From Candidatus Fukatsuia endosymbiont of Tuberolachnus salignus (lineage in GTDB: Bacteria; Pseudomonadota; Gammaproteobacteria; Enterobacterales; Enterobacteriaceae), in NCBI RefSeq assembly GCF_964030845.1, contig NZ_OZ034983.1, positions 2,108,001 through 2,172,000 on the forward strand: a DNA stretch of 64,000 nucleotides. The letters are read 5' to 3'. Positions 52,670 to 61,401 of this stretch are shown here, piece after piece. How positions within the stretch are numbered: the stretch's first letter is position 1; every line of letters starts with the position of its first letter. The notes under the pieces were generated by a model, which had not been told where the DNA came from, ran no database searches, and was given only the letters and a program-made list of their open reading frames with translations. A program made the translations under genes and the position numbers.

Positions 52670-52916
52670 AACTGAGTACGAGGCCGTCATCCGCCAAATC
52701 CTGGTTGCTTGTCTAGGATGTGACGAGCAGGATATCAGTGGTGAAAAGCACCTGGTTGATGAATTATACGCAGATTCCATCGCACTGATCGATATGGTGA
52801 TCATGATCAGTGAGCAACTGAAGCTTGATATGAATGAAGAAGATATCATTGATATTAATACCGTGAACGATCTTTATCTCTGGGTAGAAAATAAGAAAAG
52901 CCTCTGTGATAAATAA
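52653..52916 (+). CDS. iacP: IacP-like acyl carrier protein
   Basis: An 87-residue ACP with HLVDELYADSIALIDMVIMI, where the Ser of ADS is the phosphopantetheine site; Salmonella IacP has [20 protein letters not shown]. IacP modifies or supports SPI-1 translocator/effector secretion. In Salmonella it sits with sipA and sicP, but here it is the last gene of the prg/org operon. ATG 52653 gives the family length and overlaps the upstream gene by 17 bases. Confidence 0.88.
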   Translation: MKKSGKTEYEAVIRQILVACLGCDEQDISGEKHLVDELYADSIALIDMVIMISEQLKLDMNEEDIIDINTVNDLYLWVENKKSLCDK

Positions 52917-52920
52917 AAAT

Positions 52921-53466
52921 ATGGCTAACATAGTGTTAGCATTGCAACGTGAAGAAGTGATTGCCTATCCGACAGAAGCCGTATTCGGCCTGGGCTGTGA
53001 TCCTGATAGCGAAAAGGCCGTTGATGCCTTATTAGCCTTAAAACGACGTCCTCGGGAAAAAGGATTGATTTTGGTGGCAGCGAATTATGATCAGTTAAGG
53101 CCTTATGTGGATGATACACAACTGAATAGGGTACAGCGGCAAAATGTCTTTGCCAGCTGGCCAGGCGCCGTCACCTGGGTGATCCCTGCTCGTTCAGAGA
53201 CGCCTTGTTGGTTGACCGGACGCTTCAACTCGCTCGCCGTCAGGGTGATTGATCATCCGCTAGTGCAACAGCTTTGTACTTATTATGGTAAGCCGGTGGT
53301 TTCAACCAGTGCGAATTTAAGTGGTTGCCAACCTTGCCGCAGTGAGAGCGAAGTTAAAATGCAATTTGGCACAGTTTTACCTGTGTTATCCGGACAGATT
53401 GGCGGTCGTGAAAAGCCTTCTGAAATCAGAGATAGCTTAACCGGCAAACAAGTGCGTCAGGGCTAA
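52921..53466 (+). CDS. tsaC: Threonylcarbamoyl-AMP synthase TsaC
   Basis: A 181-residue YrdC-domain enzyme that makes threonylcarbamoyl-AMP for the t6A base of ANN-decoding tRNAs. Motifs: VIAYPTEAVFGLGCDPDSEK, KRRPREKGLIL, WPGAVTWVIPA and PVVSTSANLSG. ATG 52921 lies 4 bases after the iacP stop. In E. coli it also precedes aroE, so the secretion locus abuts an old chromosomal gene pair. Confidence 0.95.
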   Translation: MANIVLALQREEVIAYPTEAVFGLGCDPDSEKAVDALLALKRRPREKGLILVAANYDQLRPYVDDTQLNRVQRQNVFASWPGAVTWVIPARSETPCWLTGRFNSLAVRVIDHPLVQQLCTYYGKPVVSTSANLSGCQPCRSESEVKMQFGTVLPVLSGQIGGREKPSEIRDSLTGKQVRQG

Positions 53467-53476
53467 GCTAACAGTA

Positions 53477-53541
53477 GACTTCTTGCAAAACCTACTACCT
53501 GCTGCAAATTCTGTGTTACCGGGTGCTCGCGATCCTCATGG
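53477..53541 (+). repeat. Half copy of the ~145-bp intergenic repeat
   Basis: GACTTCTTGCAAAACCTACT...CCTCATG matches, in inverse, 62394-62455 and one half of the repeat at 17813-17957. It lies in the 105-bp gap between tsaC and aroE. Confidence 0.7.
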
Positions 53542-53571
53542 ACTCACAAAAAGGTTTCATAGAGAAAAAAT

Positions 53572-54411
53572 ATGCCGCAATTTGCAGTTTTTGGTAATCC
53601 TATCGAACACAGTAAATCACCTAAAATTCATGCGCTTTTTGCCGCACAAACCGGTATTTCGCAGCAGTACAGTGCGATACTGGCGACCCATGCTGATTTT
53701 GAAGCAACGTTGACCGCTTTTTTTGCTGCTGGTGCACAAGGGGCTAATATTACCATGCCGTTTAAGGAACGCGCCTACGCGCTATTTCGTCACCATAAAC
53801 AGGGCTGTCACTATGAGCTATGCCACCAGCTTACTGAAAGAGCAGCACTGGCGGGTGCAGTGAATACTTTAAAGCGTTTAGACGACGAACGATGGCTTGG
53901 CGATAATACCGACGGCATGGGCTTATTGAGTGATCTTGTGAGGCTGAATTTAATCCAGACACAAGATCGTATCCTATTGATCGGAGCTGGCGGCGCAGCT
54001 CGTGGGATCATCCCGCCTTTACTCTCGTATGGTTGCCATATCGTTATCACCAATCGCACTTTTAGTCGTGCACAACAGCTCAGAGAACATTTTAAACAGC
54101 ATGTTGATGCATGGGACATGATGGCATTAGCCGGAGAAAAATTTAATTTAATTATCAATGCCACTGGTTCGGCGATGAATAATGACATGCCCAGATTGCC
54201 TGCCTCTATTATATCCAATGATACAGGTTGCTATGATTTGTGCTATCAATCAGGTTTGACCCCCTTTCTCACTTGGGTCGCGAAGCATGGCGCAATACAC
54301 TATACCGATGGTTTAGGTATGCTAGTTAGCCAAGCGGCACATGCATTTAAACTTTGGCATGGTGTGATGCCCGATGTCACGCCAGTATTAAAGCTGCTAC
54401 GTAGTGATTAA
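53572..54411 (+). CDS. aroE: Shikimate dehydrogenase
   Basis: A 279-residue enzyme of aromatic amino acid synthesis that reduces 3-dehydroshikimate with NADPH. Motifs: VFGNPIEHSKSPKIHALFAA, NITMPFKERA with the catalytic Lys, GAVNTL, GDNTDGMGLLSDL with the catalytic Asp, and GAGGAARGIIPPLL for NADP. An insert (RHHKQGCHYELCHQ) after the catalytic Lys adds about ten residues relative to E. coli. Otherwise complete. Confidence 0.95.
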   Translation: MPQFAVFGNPIEHSKSPKIHALFAAQTGISQQYSAILATHADFEATLTAFFAAGAQGANITMPFKERAYALFRHHKQGCHYELCHQLTERAALAGAVNTLKRLDDERWLGDNTDGMGLLSDLVRLNLIQTQDRILLIGAGGAARGIIPPLLSYGCHIVITNRTFSRAQQLREHFKQHVDAWDMMALAGEKFNLIINATGSAMNNDMPRLPASIISNDTGCYDLCYQSGLTPFLTWVAKHGAIHYTDGLGMLVSQAAHAFKLWHGVMPDVTPVLKLLRSD

Positions 54412-54432
54412 TGTTAACCAACAGGTGATAAA

Positions 54433-55524
54433 ATGGCCACAATTTATAATTTCAGCGCGGGACCCGCGATGCTACCTGCCGAGGTGTTGCACCGTGCGGC
54501 AAAAGAATTATCTAACTGGCAGGATCTAGGCACTTCTGTGATGGAAATCAGCCATCGTAGTAAAGAATTTCTTGCTTTAGCTCAGGAGTCTGAAAAAGAT
54601 CTGTGCGAGCTATTAAATATTCCCAGTAATTATCAGGTGCTGTTTTGTCAAGGTGGAGCCAGGGGACAATTTGCGGCAGTTCCACTTAATCTGTTGGGTA
54701 CCAACACAACTGCCGATTATGTTAATGGCGGTTTTTGGGCGAACAGCGCGATCAAAGAAGCAGTTCGTTATTGCAAACCCAAGGTAGTTAACATTACTAC
54801 CACATGTACCGATGGACGAAGTGGTGTTAAACCTATGAGTCAATGGTCATTACATGATGATGCCGCTTATGTGCACTATTGCCCGAATGAAACCATCGAC
54901 GGTATCACCATCGATGAACAACCGAATTTTCCGGGTAAAATTGTGGTTGCCGATTTTTCTTCATCGTTGCTTTCTCGCCCGATAGACGTGAGTCGCTATG
55001 GCGTGATCTATGCCGGGGCGCAAAAAAATATTGGACCCGCAGGATTAACGCTCGTGATTGTACGTAAGGATTTACTGGGCACAGCACACCCGCTAACCCC
55101 TTCTATTCTTAATTATAAAACGTTGACCGATTACAACTCTATGTTTAATACCCCCCCTACTTTTGCCTGGTACCTCGCCAGTTTGGTATTTAAATGGCTA
55201 AAAGAACAAGGCGGCCTTGCCGAGATGGAAAAACGCAATAAGGTTAAGGCTAACTTGTTGTATTCATTCATTGATAACAGCAAGCTTTATCGTAACAAGG
55301 TTGCCGGGAATAACCGTTCAGTGATGAATGTGCCTTTCCAATTGACTGATCCTATGTTGGATGAAATTTTCCTAAAAAAAGCCAAAAAGCGAGGCTTACA
55401 GGCATTAAAAGGCCATTCTGCAGTTGGCGGGATGAGAGCTTCTATTTATAACGCTATGCCACTTGATGGTGTAAAAGCATTGGTCAATTTTATGTCTGAG
55501 TTTGAGCAATGTCCTCATGAATGA
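54433..55524 (+). CDS. serC: Phosphoserine aminotransferase
   Basis: A 363-residue PLP enzyme of serine and pyridoxine synthesis. It opens IYNFSAGPAMLPAEVLHRAA, has SVMEISHRSKEF and QGGARGQF, and YAGAQKNIGPAGL with the PLP lysine, ending GMRASIYNAMPLDGVKALV. It is followed by aroA with an 8-base overlap, the classical serC-aroA operon. Confidence 0.96.
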   Translation: MATIYNFSAGPAMLPAEVLHRAAKELSNWQDLGTSVMEISHRSKEFLALAQESEKDLCELLNIPSNYQVLFCQGGARGQFAAVPLNLLGTNTTADYVNGGFWANSAIKEAVRYCKPKVVNITTTCTDGRSGVKPMSQWSLHDDAAYVHYCPNETIDGITIDEQPNFPGKIVVADFSSSLLSRPIDVSRYGVIYAGAQKNIGPAGLTLVIVRKDLLGTAHPLTPSILNYKTLTDYNSMFNTPPTFAWYLASLVFKWLKEQGGLAEMEKRNKVKANLLYSFIDNSKLYRNKVAGNNRSVMNVPFQLTDPMLDEIFLKKAKKRGLQALKGHSAVGGMRASIYNAMPLDGVKALVNFMSEFEQCPHE

Positions 55525-56815
55525 GTCCTTAACGCTACGACCTATCCCTTTGGTTAACGGTACTCTTAATTTACCCGGTTCGAAAAGCATCTCTAACCGG
55601 GTGTTGCTATTGGCGGCATTGGCGACGGGGACGACCCGGATCCACAATTTGTTAAACAGCGATGATATTCACCACATGCTTAAAGCATTAAAAACGCTGG
55701 GTGTCACTTATCAGCTTGCTATTAACAAGACTCACTGCGAAATTAATGGATTAGGCAGAGCGCTGTTTGCCAACCATGCACCTTTTGCCAACGACACTCC
55801 GCAACTCTTTTTGGGTAATGCAGGTACTGCGATGCGCCCTCTCACCGCTGTTCTGTGCCTAGGTAATAATGAGATTATTTTGACCGGTGAAACACGCATG
55901 AAACAGAGACCCATTGGACATTTGGTTGACGCATTGCGTCAGGGGGGGGCACAAATCGGCTATCTAGAACAGAACAATTATCCACCACTGCGCTTAACGG
56001 GCGGTTTTTGTGGCGGTAATTTGACGCTTGATGGCAGTATTTCCAGCCAGTTCCTCAGTGCATTATTGATAGCAGCTCCCATGGCAGCTCAAGATACCCA
56101 TATTCAGATTCAGGGTGATATGGTATCTAAGCCCTATATCGATATCACGCTGCATTTAATGAAAATTTTCGGCGTTGACGTTTACCAACAAAATTATCAA
56201 CAATTTTATATCAAGGGTAGGCAGCACTATCATTCGCCCGGGGAATATCATGTGGAAGGGGATGCTTCTTCAGCTTCATATTTTTTAGCAGCCGCAGCGA
56301 TTAAGGGTGGCATGGTCCGGGTGACGGGTGTTGGCAAAAAAAGCATACAGGGTGACATCAAATTTGCCGAGGTGCTGGAAAAAATGGGGGCAACGATAAA
56401 GTGGGGCGAAAATTATATTGAATGCTGCCGCGGCCAATTACACGGTATCGATATGGATATGAACCCAATACCTGATGCCGCTATGACTATCGCGACTACC
56501 GCATTGTTTGCTACGGGATCCACTACCCTACGTAATATTTATAACTGGCGAATGAAAGAAACGGATCGTTTATCCGCGATGGCGACAGAACTACGGAAAA
56601 TAGGTGCCAAAGTAGAAGAAAACACAGACTACATCCGTATTACTCCGCCAGAAAAGTTCATTTCTACTGAAATAAACACCTATAACGACCATCGTATAGC
56701 AATGTGCTTTTCACTGGTGGCACTATCGGATATCCCGATAACTCTGCTAAATCCTCATTGTGTTAACAAAACTTTCCCTGATTATTTTCAGTATTTCAGC
56801 CGTTTGCATCAATAG
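55517..56815 (+). CDS. aroA: EPSP synthase (3-phosphoshikimate 1-carboxyvinyltransferase)
   Basis: A 432-residue enzyme transferring enolpyruvyl from PEP to shikimate-3-phosphate. Motifs: LNLPGSKSISNRVLLLAALA, LGNAGTAMRPLTAVLCL, GETRMKQRPIGHLVDALR, ISSQFLSALLIAAPMA and NWRMKETDRLSAMATELRKI. ATG 55517 (MNESLTLRPI) matches the E. coli start and overlaps serC. With aroE it supports an active aromatic pathway. Confidence 0.96.
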   Translation: MNESLTLRPIPLVNGTLNLPGSKSISNRVLLLAALATGTTRIHNLLNSDDIHHMLKALKTLGVTYQLAINKTHCEINGLGRALFANHAPFANDTPQLFLGNAGTAMRPLTAVLCLGNNEIILTGETRMKQRPIGHLVDALRQGGAQIGYLEQNNYPPLRLTGGFCGGNLTLDGSISSQFLSALLIAAPMAAQDTHIQIQGDMVSKPYIDITLHLMKIFGVDVYQQNYQQFYIKGRQHYHSPGEYHVEGDASSASYFLAAAAIKGGMVRVTGVGKKSIQGDIKFAEVLEKMGATIKWGENYIECCRGQLHGIDMDMNPIPDAAMTIATTALFATGSTTLRNIYNWRMKETDRLSAMATELRKIGAKVEENTDYIRITPPEKFISTEINTYNDHRIAMCFSLVALSDIPITLLNPHCVNKTFPDYFQYFSRLHQ

Positions 56816-56950
56816 ATCTCTTGCAAAACCGTTGTTCGTTATGTGAAGTCAGAGCTTACAGTAGCCGCTGTGTACATGCGAATACATGAAGCTTTAGTAC
56901 CGTGTAATACCGAATTCACACCACTTAGCAGGTTATGCAAAAGGTCTAAT
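56815..56950 (+). repeat. ~140-bp intergenic repeat
   Basis: Starts AGATCTCTTGCAAAACCG and ends ATGCAAAAGGTCT, closely related to 17813-17957 over its full length (TTCGTTATGYGAAGTC, TGTACAYRCG, CCGARTTCAYACCAC). It follows the aroA stop directly. 56951-57095 contains the cmk promoter region but no gene. Confidence 0.75.
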
Positions 56951-57095
56951 TAAGAAACGTAATAGATTTTTAATAGGTTCCTACATTTTTTTTAAACAGC
57001 TATAGAGTTAACGTTTAGTAACGATAAAGCGTATAATGCCGCGCCGGTGTTAGCCCTATCGGGCTAACATGAGGTTCAGTGATAGGAGAGAAAAA

Positions 57096-57770
57096 ATGAC
57101 GGTGATAGTCCCGGTGATAACCGTTGATGGACCTAGTGGAGTGGGTAAGGGCACATTATGCAACGCATTAGCTGAATTGCTAAAGTGGCATTTACTGGAT
57201 TCTGGTACTATTTATCGTGTTTTAGCACTGGCAGCTTCACATCATCAACTTGATATCAATACCGAAGAAGCGTTGGTTCCCATTGCCGCAAATCTCGATG
57301 TTTGCTTTGTCTCAAACAACAAGCAATTGCAAGTTATTCTAGAAGGTGAGGATGTCAGCAATGAAATCCGCACTGAAGCCATAGGTAACAGAGCGTCTCA
57401 AATAGCAACATTTCCACGGATCCGTGAGGCACTATTGCGTCGCCAACGGGAATTCCGCAAAAAACCCGGCTTGATTGCTGACGGTCGTGATATGGGTACG
57501 GTAGTGTTTCCGGATGCTCCTGTTAAAATATTTCTCTCTGCTAGCGTAGAAGAATGTGCACGGCGGCGTACTCTACAGTTGCAGGAAAAGGGGTTTAATG
57601 TTAACTTTGAGCGTCTTTTAGTCGATATACAAGAGCGTGATAATCGTGATCGCAATCGGTCTGTTGCGCCCTTGGTCCCCGCAGCGGACGCCTTGGTACT
57701 GGATGCAACCAAGATGTCTATTGAGCAGGTGTTCACAGAGTCATTGGCCTATATTCGAAAAAAAATTTAG
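57096..57770 (+). CDS. cmk: Cytidylate kinase
   Basis: A 224-residue CMP/dCMP kinase. P-loop GPSGVGKGTL near residue 13, LLDSGTIYRVLALAA, the NMP-binding region VSNEIRTEAIGNRASQIATF, ADGRDMGTVVFPDAPVKIFL and the lid region QERDNRDRNRSVAPL. ATG 57096 (MTVIVPVITV) fits the E. coli start; GGAGAG precedes it. It belongs to the conserved aroA-cmk-rpsA-ihfB order. Confidence 0.95.
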   Translation: MTVIVPVITVDGPSGVGKGTLCNALAELLKWHLLDSGTIYRVLALAASHHQLDINTEEALVPIAANLDVCFVSNNKQLQVILEGEDVSNEIRTEAIGNRASQIATFPRIREALLRRQREFRKKPGLIADGRDMGTVVFPDAPVKIFLSASVEECARRRTLQLQEKGFNVNFERLLVDIQERDNRDRNRSVAPLVPAADALVLDATKMSIEQVFTESLAYIRKKI

Positions 57771-57937
57771 CCATCCCTGTGGGGGTATTAAGACGGGAGG
57801 CGTCGATAAGCCTGTACTAGCAGGCAAAAAGCGTTAATTAACCTTGCTACCAAGGATCGGTGGTGAGACATATGAAACAACCCCATTCGGCGGGAGGCTA
57901 GATGGAAGTTATACGATAACCCTTGAAGATCATTAAA

Positions 57938-59620
57938 ATGACAGAATCTTTTGCTCAACTCTTTGCAGAATCCCTAAAAGAAATTCAAACACGTCCTGGT
58001 TCTATCGTCCGTGGTGTTGTTGTCTCTATCGGTAAAGGTGTCGTACTGGTTGATGCCGGTCTAAAATCTGAATCAGCGATTCCCATGGAACAGTTCAGGG
58101 ATGGACGAGGTGAACTGGAAATCCAGGTTGGTGACGAAATTGACGTTGCACTAGATGCAATCGAAGACGGCTTTGGTGAAACATTGTTATCCCGTGAGAA
58201 AGCTAAACGCCACGAAGCATGGGTGAGTCTGGGCAAAGCTTATCAAAATGCAGAAACCGTTAGCGGTATCATTAACGGCAAAGTGAAAGGTGGTTTTACT
58301 GTTGAGATCGACAGCATCCGCGCGTTTTTACCTGGTTCATTGGTTGATGTCCGTCCTGTTCGTGATACGTTGCATCTAGAAGGCAAAAATCTTGAATTCA
58401 AAGTTATCAAGCTGGATCAAAAACGCAACAACGTTGTGGTTTCGCGTCGTGCCGTTATCGAATCGGAAAACAGCGCCGAACGTGATCAATTGCTGGAAAA
58501 CCTGCAAGAAGGCGCGGTAGTTCAGGGTATCGTTAAAAACCTGACTGATTACGGTGCATTTGTTGATTTGGGTGGCGTCGATGGCTTGTTACACATTACT
58601 GACATGGCTTGGAAACGCGTTAAGCACCCCGGTGAGATTGTCAACGTAGGCGACGAAATAAAAGTCAAAATTTTGAAATATGACCGTGAACGTACTCGTG
58701 TATCACTAGGCCTGAAACAATTGGGTGAAGATCCTTGGGTTGCCATTGCTAAGCGTTACCCTGAAAAGACTAGGTTGACGGGTCGAGTCACTAATCTGAC
58801 TGATTACGGTTGCTTCGTAGAGATCGAAGAAGGCGTTGAAGGTTTGGTACACGTTTCCGAAATGGACTGGACAAATAAAAACATTCATCCATCTAAAGTG
58901 GTTGACGTTGGTGATGAAGTTGAAGTGATGGTACTTGATATTGATGAAGACCGTCGCCGCATTTCCCTCGGTCTGAAACAGTGCAAAATGAATCCGTGGG
59001 AACAGTTTGCAGAAACTCACAGTAAAAATGACCGTGTTGAAGGAAAAATCAAATCCATCACTGACTTTGGTGTTTTTATCGGTTTAGATGGCGGTATCGA
59101 CGGCCTGGTTCATTTGTCTGATCTCTCTTGGGAAGAACCCGGTGAAGAAGCAGTGCGTAAATACAAAAAAGGTGATGAAATCGCCGCCATAGTTTTACAA
59201 GTTGATGCAGAACGCGAGCGTATCTCCTTAGGTATAAAGCAACTGGCAGAAGACCCATTCAATAGTTACCTATCAGTGCATAAGAAAGGGGCTATAGTGC
59301 CGGGTAAAATTACAGCAGTTGATGCTAAAGGTGCTACAGTTAAACTGGCGGATGGTGTAGAAGGGTGTCTACGTGCTTCCGACACCGCTCGTGATCGCAC
59401 TGAAGATATCATGTCGACTCTAAAGATGGGTGATGCCATCGAAGTCAAATACGCCAGCGTTGACCGTAAGAACCGTGTCATCATGTTGTCTCTTCGTGCT
59501 AAGGACGAAACCAACGAGAAAGAAACCGTAGTAGCAGCTGTTAGCAATAACAGTAAGCAAGAAGAAGGCAATTTTTCTAATGCTATGGCCGAAGCGTTCA
59601 AAGTGGCAAAAGGCGAATAG
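57938..59620 (+). CDS. rpsA: 30S ribosomal protein S1
   Basis: A 560-residue protein with six S1 RNA-binding repeats at roughly residues 21-87, 105-171, 192-260, 277-347, 364-434 and 451-520. Visible repeat cores include VVQGIVKNLTDYGAFVDLGG and GRVTNLTDYGCFVEIEEGVE. It brings mRNA to the ribosome. ATG 57938 (MTESFAQLFA) is the conserved start. Complete, with a slightly altered C-terminal tail. Confidence 0.96.
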   Translation: MTESFAQLFAESLKEIQTRPGSIVRGVVVSIGKGVVLVDAGLKSESAIPMEQFRDGRGELEIQVGDEIDVALDAIEDGFGETLLSREKAKRHEAWVSLGKAYQNAETVSGIINGKVKGGFTVEIDSIRAFLPGSLVDVRPVRDTLHLEGKNLEFKVIKLDQKRNNVVVSRRAVIESENSAERDQLLENLQEGAVVQGIVKNLTDYGAFVDLGGVDGLLHITDMAWKRVKHPGEIVNVGDEIKVKILKYDRERTRVSLGLKQLGEDPWVAIAKRYPEKTRLTGRVTNLTDYGCFVEIEEGVEGLVHVSEMDWTNKNIHPSKVVDVGDEVEVMVLDIDEDRRRISLGLKQCKMNPWEQFAETHSKNDRVEGKIKSITDFGVFIGLDGGIDGLVHLSDLSWEEPGEEAVRKYKKGDEIAAIVLQVDAERERISLGIKQLAEDPFNSYLSVHKKGAIVPGKITAVDAKGATVKLADGVEGCLRASDTARDRTEDIMSTLKMGDAIEVKYASVDRKNRVIMLSLRAKDETNEKETVVAAVSNNSKQEEGNFSNAMAEAFKVAKGE

Positions 59621-59690
59621 TGATAACAGGAATAACCGCTACGGTTTTTCCATCCCTGTTAGGCGGTTTAGCTAAGAACTTGGAGGTAAT

Positions 59691-59996
59691 ATGATAGAAA
59701 CACCCAAGAAGAAGCCAGAGGTACCCAAGTCTGTCTTGATTAAGAGAATAGCTGACAAGGAAACTAGACTACCAAATAAAGTCGTTGCAGAAGTTGTAAC
59801 CGAAATGTTGAATCATGTTGTGGGGACCTTAGCCAGAGGTGAGCATATGGAAGTGCGAGGATTTGGTAGTTTAAAGCTCCGCCATCGTGCTCGACGTTGT
59901 GCCCGTAATCCTAAAACCGGCGAACCGGTTGAGATGGACTGTAAATGCGTTCCACACTTTAAACCGGGTAAAGGGTTACGTGAGGCTGTGAAATAA
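59691..59996 (+). CDS. ihfB: Integration host factor beta subunit, N-terminally extended
   Basis: A 101-residue HU/IHF-fold protein. Core: LPNKVVAEVVTEMLNHVVGT, LARGEHMEVRGFGSLKLRHR and ARNPKTGEPVEM, including the DNA-intercalating Pro in RNPKTG, then VPHFKPGKGLREAV. The conserved chain normally starts MTKSELIERLA; here about nine extra residues (MIETPKKKPEV) precede it. GGAGGT lies just before ATG 59691 and no internal start fits, so the extension is real. The C terminus is a few residues short. More diverged than its neighbours. Confidence 0.9.
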   Translation: MIETPKKKPEVPKSVLIKRIADKETRLPNKVVAEVVTEMLNHVVGTLARGEHMEVRGFGSLKLRHRARRCARNPKTGEPVEMDCKCVPHFKPGKGLREAVK

Positions 59997-60050
59997 ACTG
60001 CGCCAGATAACGGGTTCATGAAACCTTTAAGATTTTGCTTTAGAAATATA

Positions 60051-60077
60051 AAACGGCACCTGGTGGTGCCGTTTTTT
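60051..60077 (+). terminator. Terminator of the rpsA-ihfB unit
   Basis: AAACGGCACC and GGTGCCGTTT arms around TGGT followed by T-rich sequence, 55 bases after the ihfB stop. Confidence 0.85.
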
Positions 60078-60125
60078 GTATGTGGAAAGCATTCAGATGC
60101 TTATCAACACGATCGTATGCGATGC

Positions 60126-61220
60126 CTAGGCGCGAGTGCTCGAGGTGACCCGTTCTTCAAGCGGTATATAGTCTATGCCGTAGTTAAAGTAACCAGGTCC
60201 CGCGACCTCAATGCCACGCGCTGTTCTCCATTTTTCATTAGCAGGTATCCCCAACACCACAACACGTATACCGTAGCGTAATCGTTCAGTGAGGATCGGT
60301 GTTACTGTCTCTTCATCCAGTAAAGTAATCAGGTCAGGGGTAGTGCATAAGGTACGTTCTGCGCTTCGCGCCAGCAGATATTCATTTTGAAAAAATATTT
60401 CAAACGTTTTTCCATTATCCTTATCGGTGCCTGCGAAATAGACGACACCACGGGTAAACCCTCCTACAGTACGTTGATCTACCTTGGTAATTTTTCCGTG
60501 AAATAATACAAAACCCCGCAATAACGCTGCCAATGTTTGCACAATATTCGCTTTAGTATTTCGTGCTCGTTCTATCGTTTCACCAATCTGTTGCGCAAAG
60601 CTAAGTGTACCCAAAATACCAGATTTTTTGGCGTCATTAGGGCTAATGGGATAGGCGGCAAGGAAGGCAGTGCCGCCCATTTCAGCACATAGGGAGCGCG
60701 CAAGCTTTTCTGTAATATGATTGTCCTGCGTTTGAATTAAACTTATGTTAAGTTTTGCATCTACGATAGCCAAAGGGGAAGCGCTAACCGTACCAAGAGA
60801 GAGTGTAGTCATGTGATACTCGGGGAAAGCTCTTCCCATCGCATCAACATCAACGAGTGGCACACCAAGACGAGCAGCTGTTGCCAGAGGCCACAGTGAG
60901 TTAATACCCCCTATTTCAATAGGATAAATTGCCGAAATTTTTCTATTTAAGTATTTTTCAATCAACCGGCAAGCGGTAACCGATTCTTCACCATTAGCTA
61001 ACTTTTCGAATGAGACCATAGTCGCGCCAATGGTTCCTGTAGAAACGATAAGCGCATCTGGCTCTAGTTCATCAACCGAGAGGAGTGTAATGGACCCATA
61101 TTGTTTTAGTGCATTCAATGCCATGAGTTTGCCAATGTGAGGATCTCCGCCTCCACCACTGGCAAGAACTGATGCACCGACTGCGATATGCTCAATGTTT
61201 TCTTTATTTAAATAATCCAT
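60126..61220 (-). CDS. DUF917 family protein
   Basis: A 364-residue protein of the DUF917 (S-methyl thiohydantoin desulfurase-like) family: VGASVLASGGGGDPHIGKLM at the N terminus, STGTIGATMVSFEKLANGEE, IEIGGINSLWPLATAARLGV, VDVDAMGRAFPEYHM and GFTRGVVYFAGTD. ATG 61220 (MDYLNKENIE) is the likely start. Related genes often neighbour hydantoin or amino acid transport genes; here the neighbour is a PAS/LuxR regulator. No catalytic role can be assigned. Confidence 0.8.
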   Translation of the reverse strand: MDYLNKENIEHIAVGASVLASGGGGDPHIGKLMALNALKQYGSITLLSVDELEPDALIVSTGTIGATMVSFEKLANGEESVTACRLIEKYLNRKISAIYPIEIGGINSLWPLATAARLGVPLVDVDAMGRAFPEYHMTTLSLGTVSASPLAIVDAKLNISLIQTQDNHITEKLARSLCAEMGGTAFLAAYPISPNDAKKSGILGTLSFAQQIGETIERARNTKANIVQTLAALLRGFVLFHGKITKVDQRTVGGFTRGVVYFAGTDKDNGKTFEIFFQNEYLLARSAERTLCTTPDLITLLDEETVTPILTERLRYGIRVVVLGIPANEKWRTARGIEVAGPGYFNYGIDYIPLEERVTSSTRA

Positions 61221-61401
61221 TTTTACTTGTTTCTTTATGATACGAGATGCTGTAAGCATGTACACACTATTGGTGATGAGCAACAGGCTTAACGGTCGAA
61301 TATTGACGCGAATAGTGATGCTCCGATGATGTTCATAACTCAAGTGCTAATAGTATTCTAATTAATGAATTGTGTGGGTTCCAGTCGTGTTTGAATGACA
61401 G

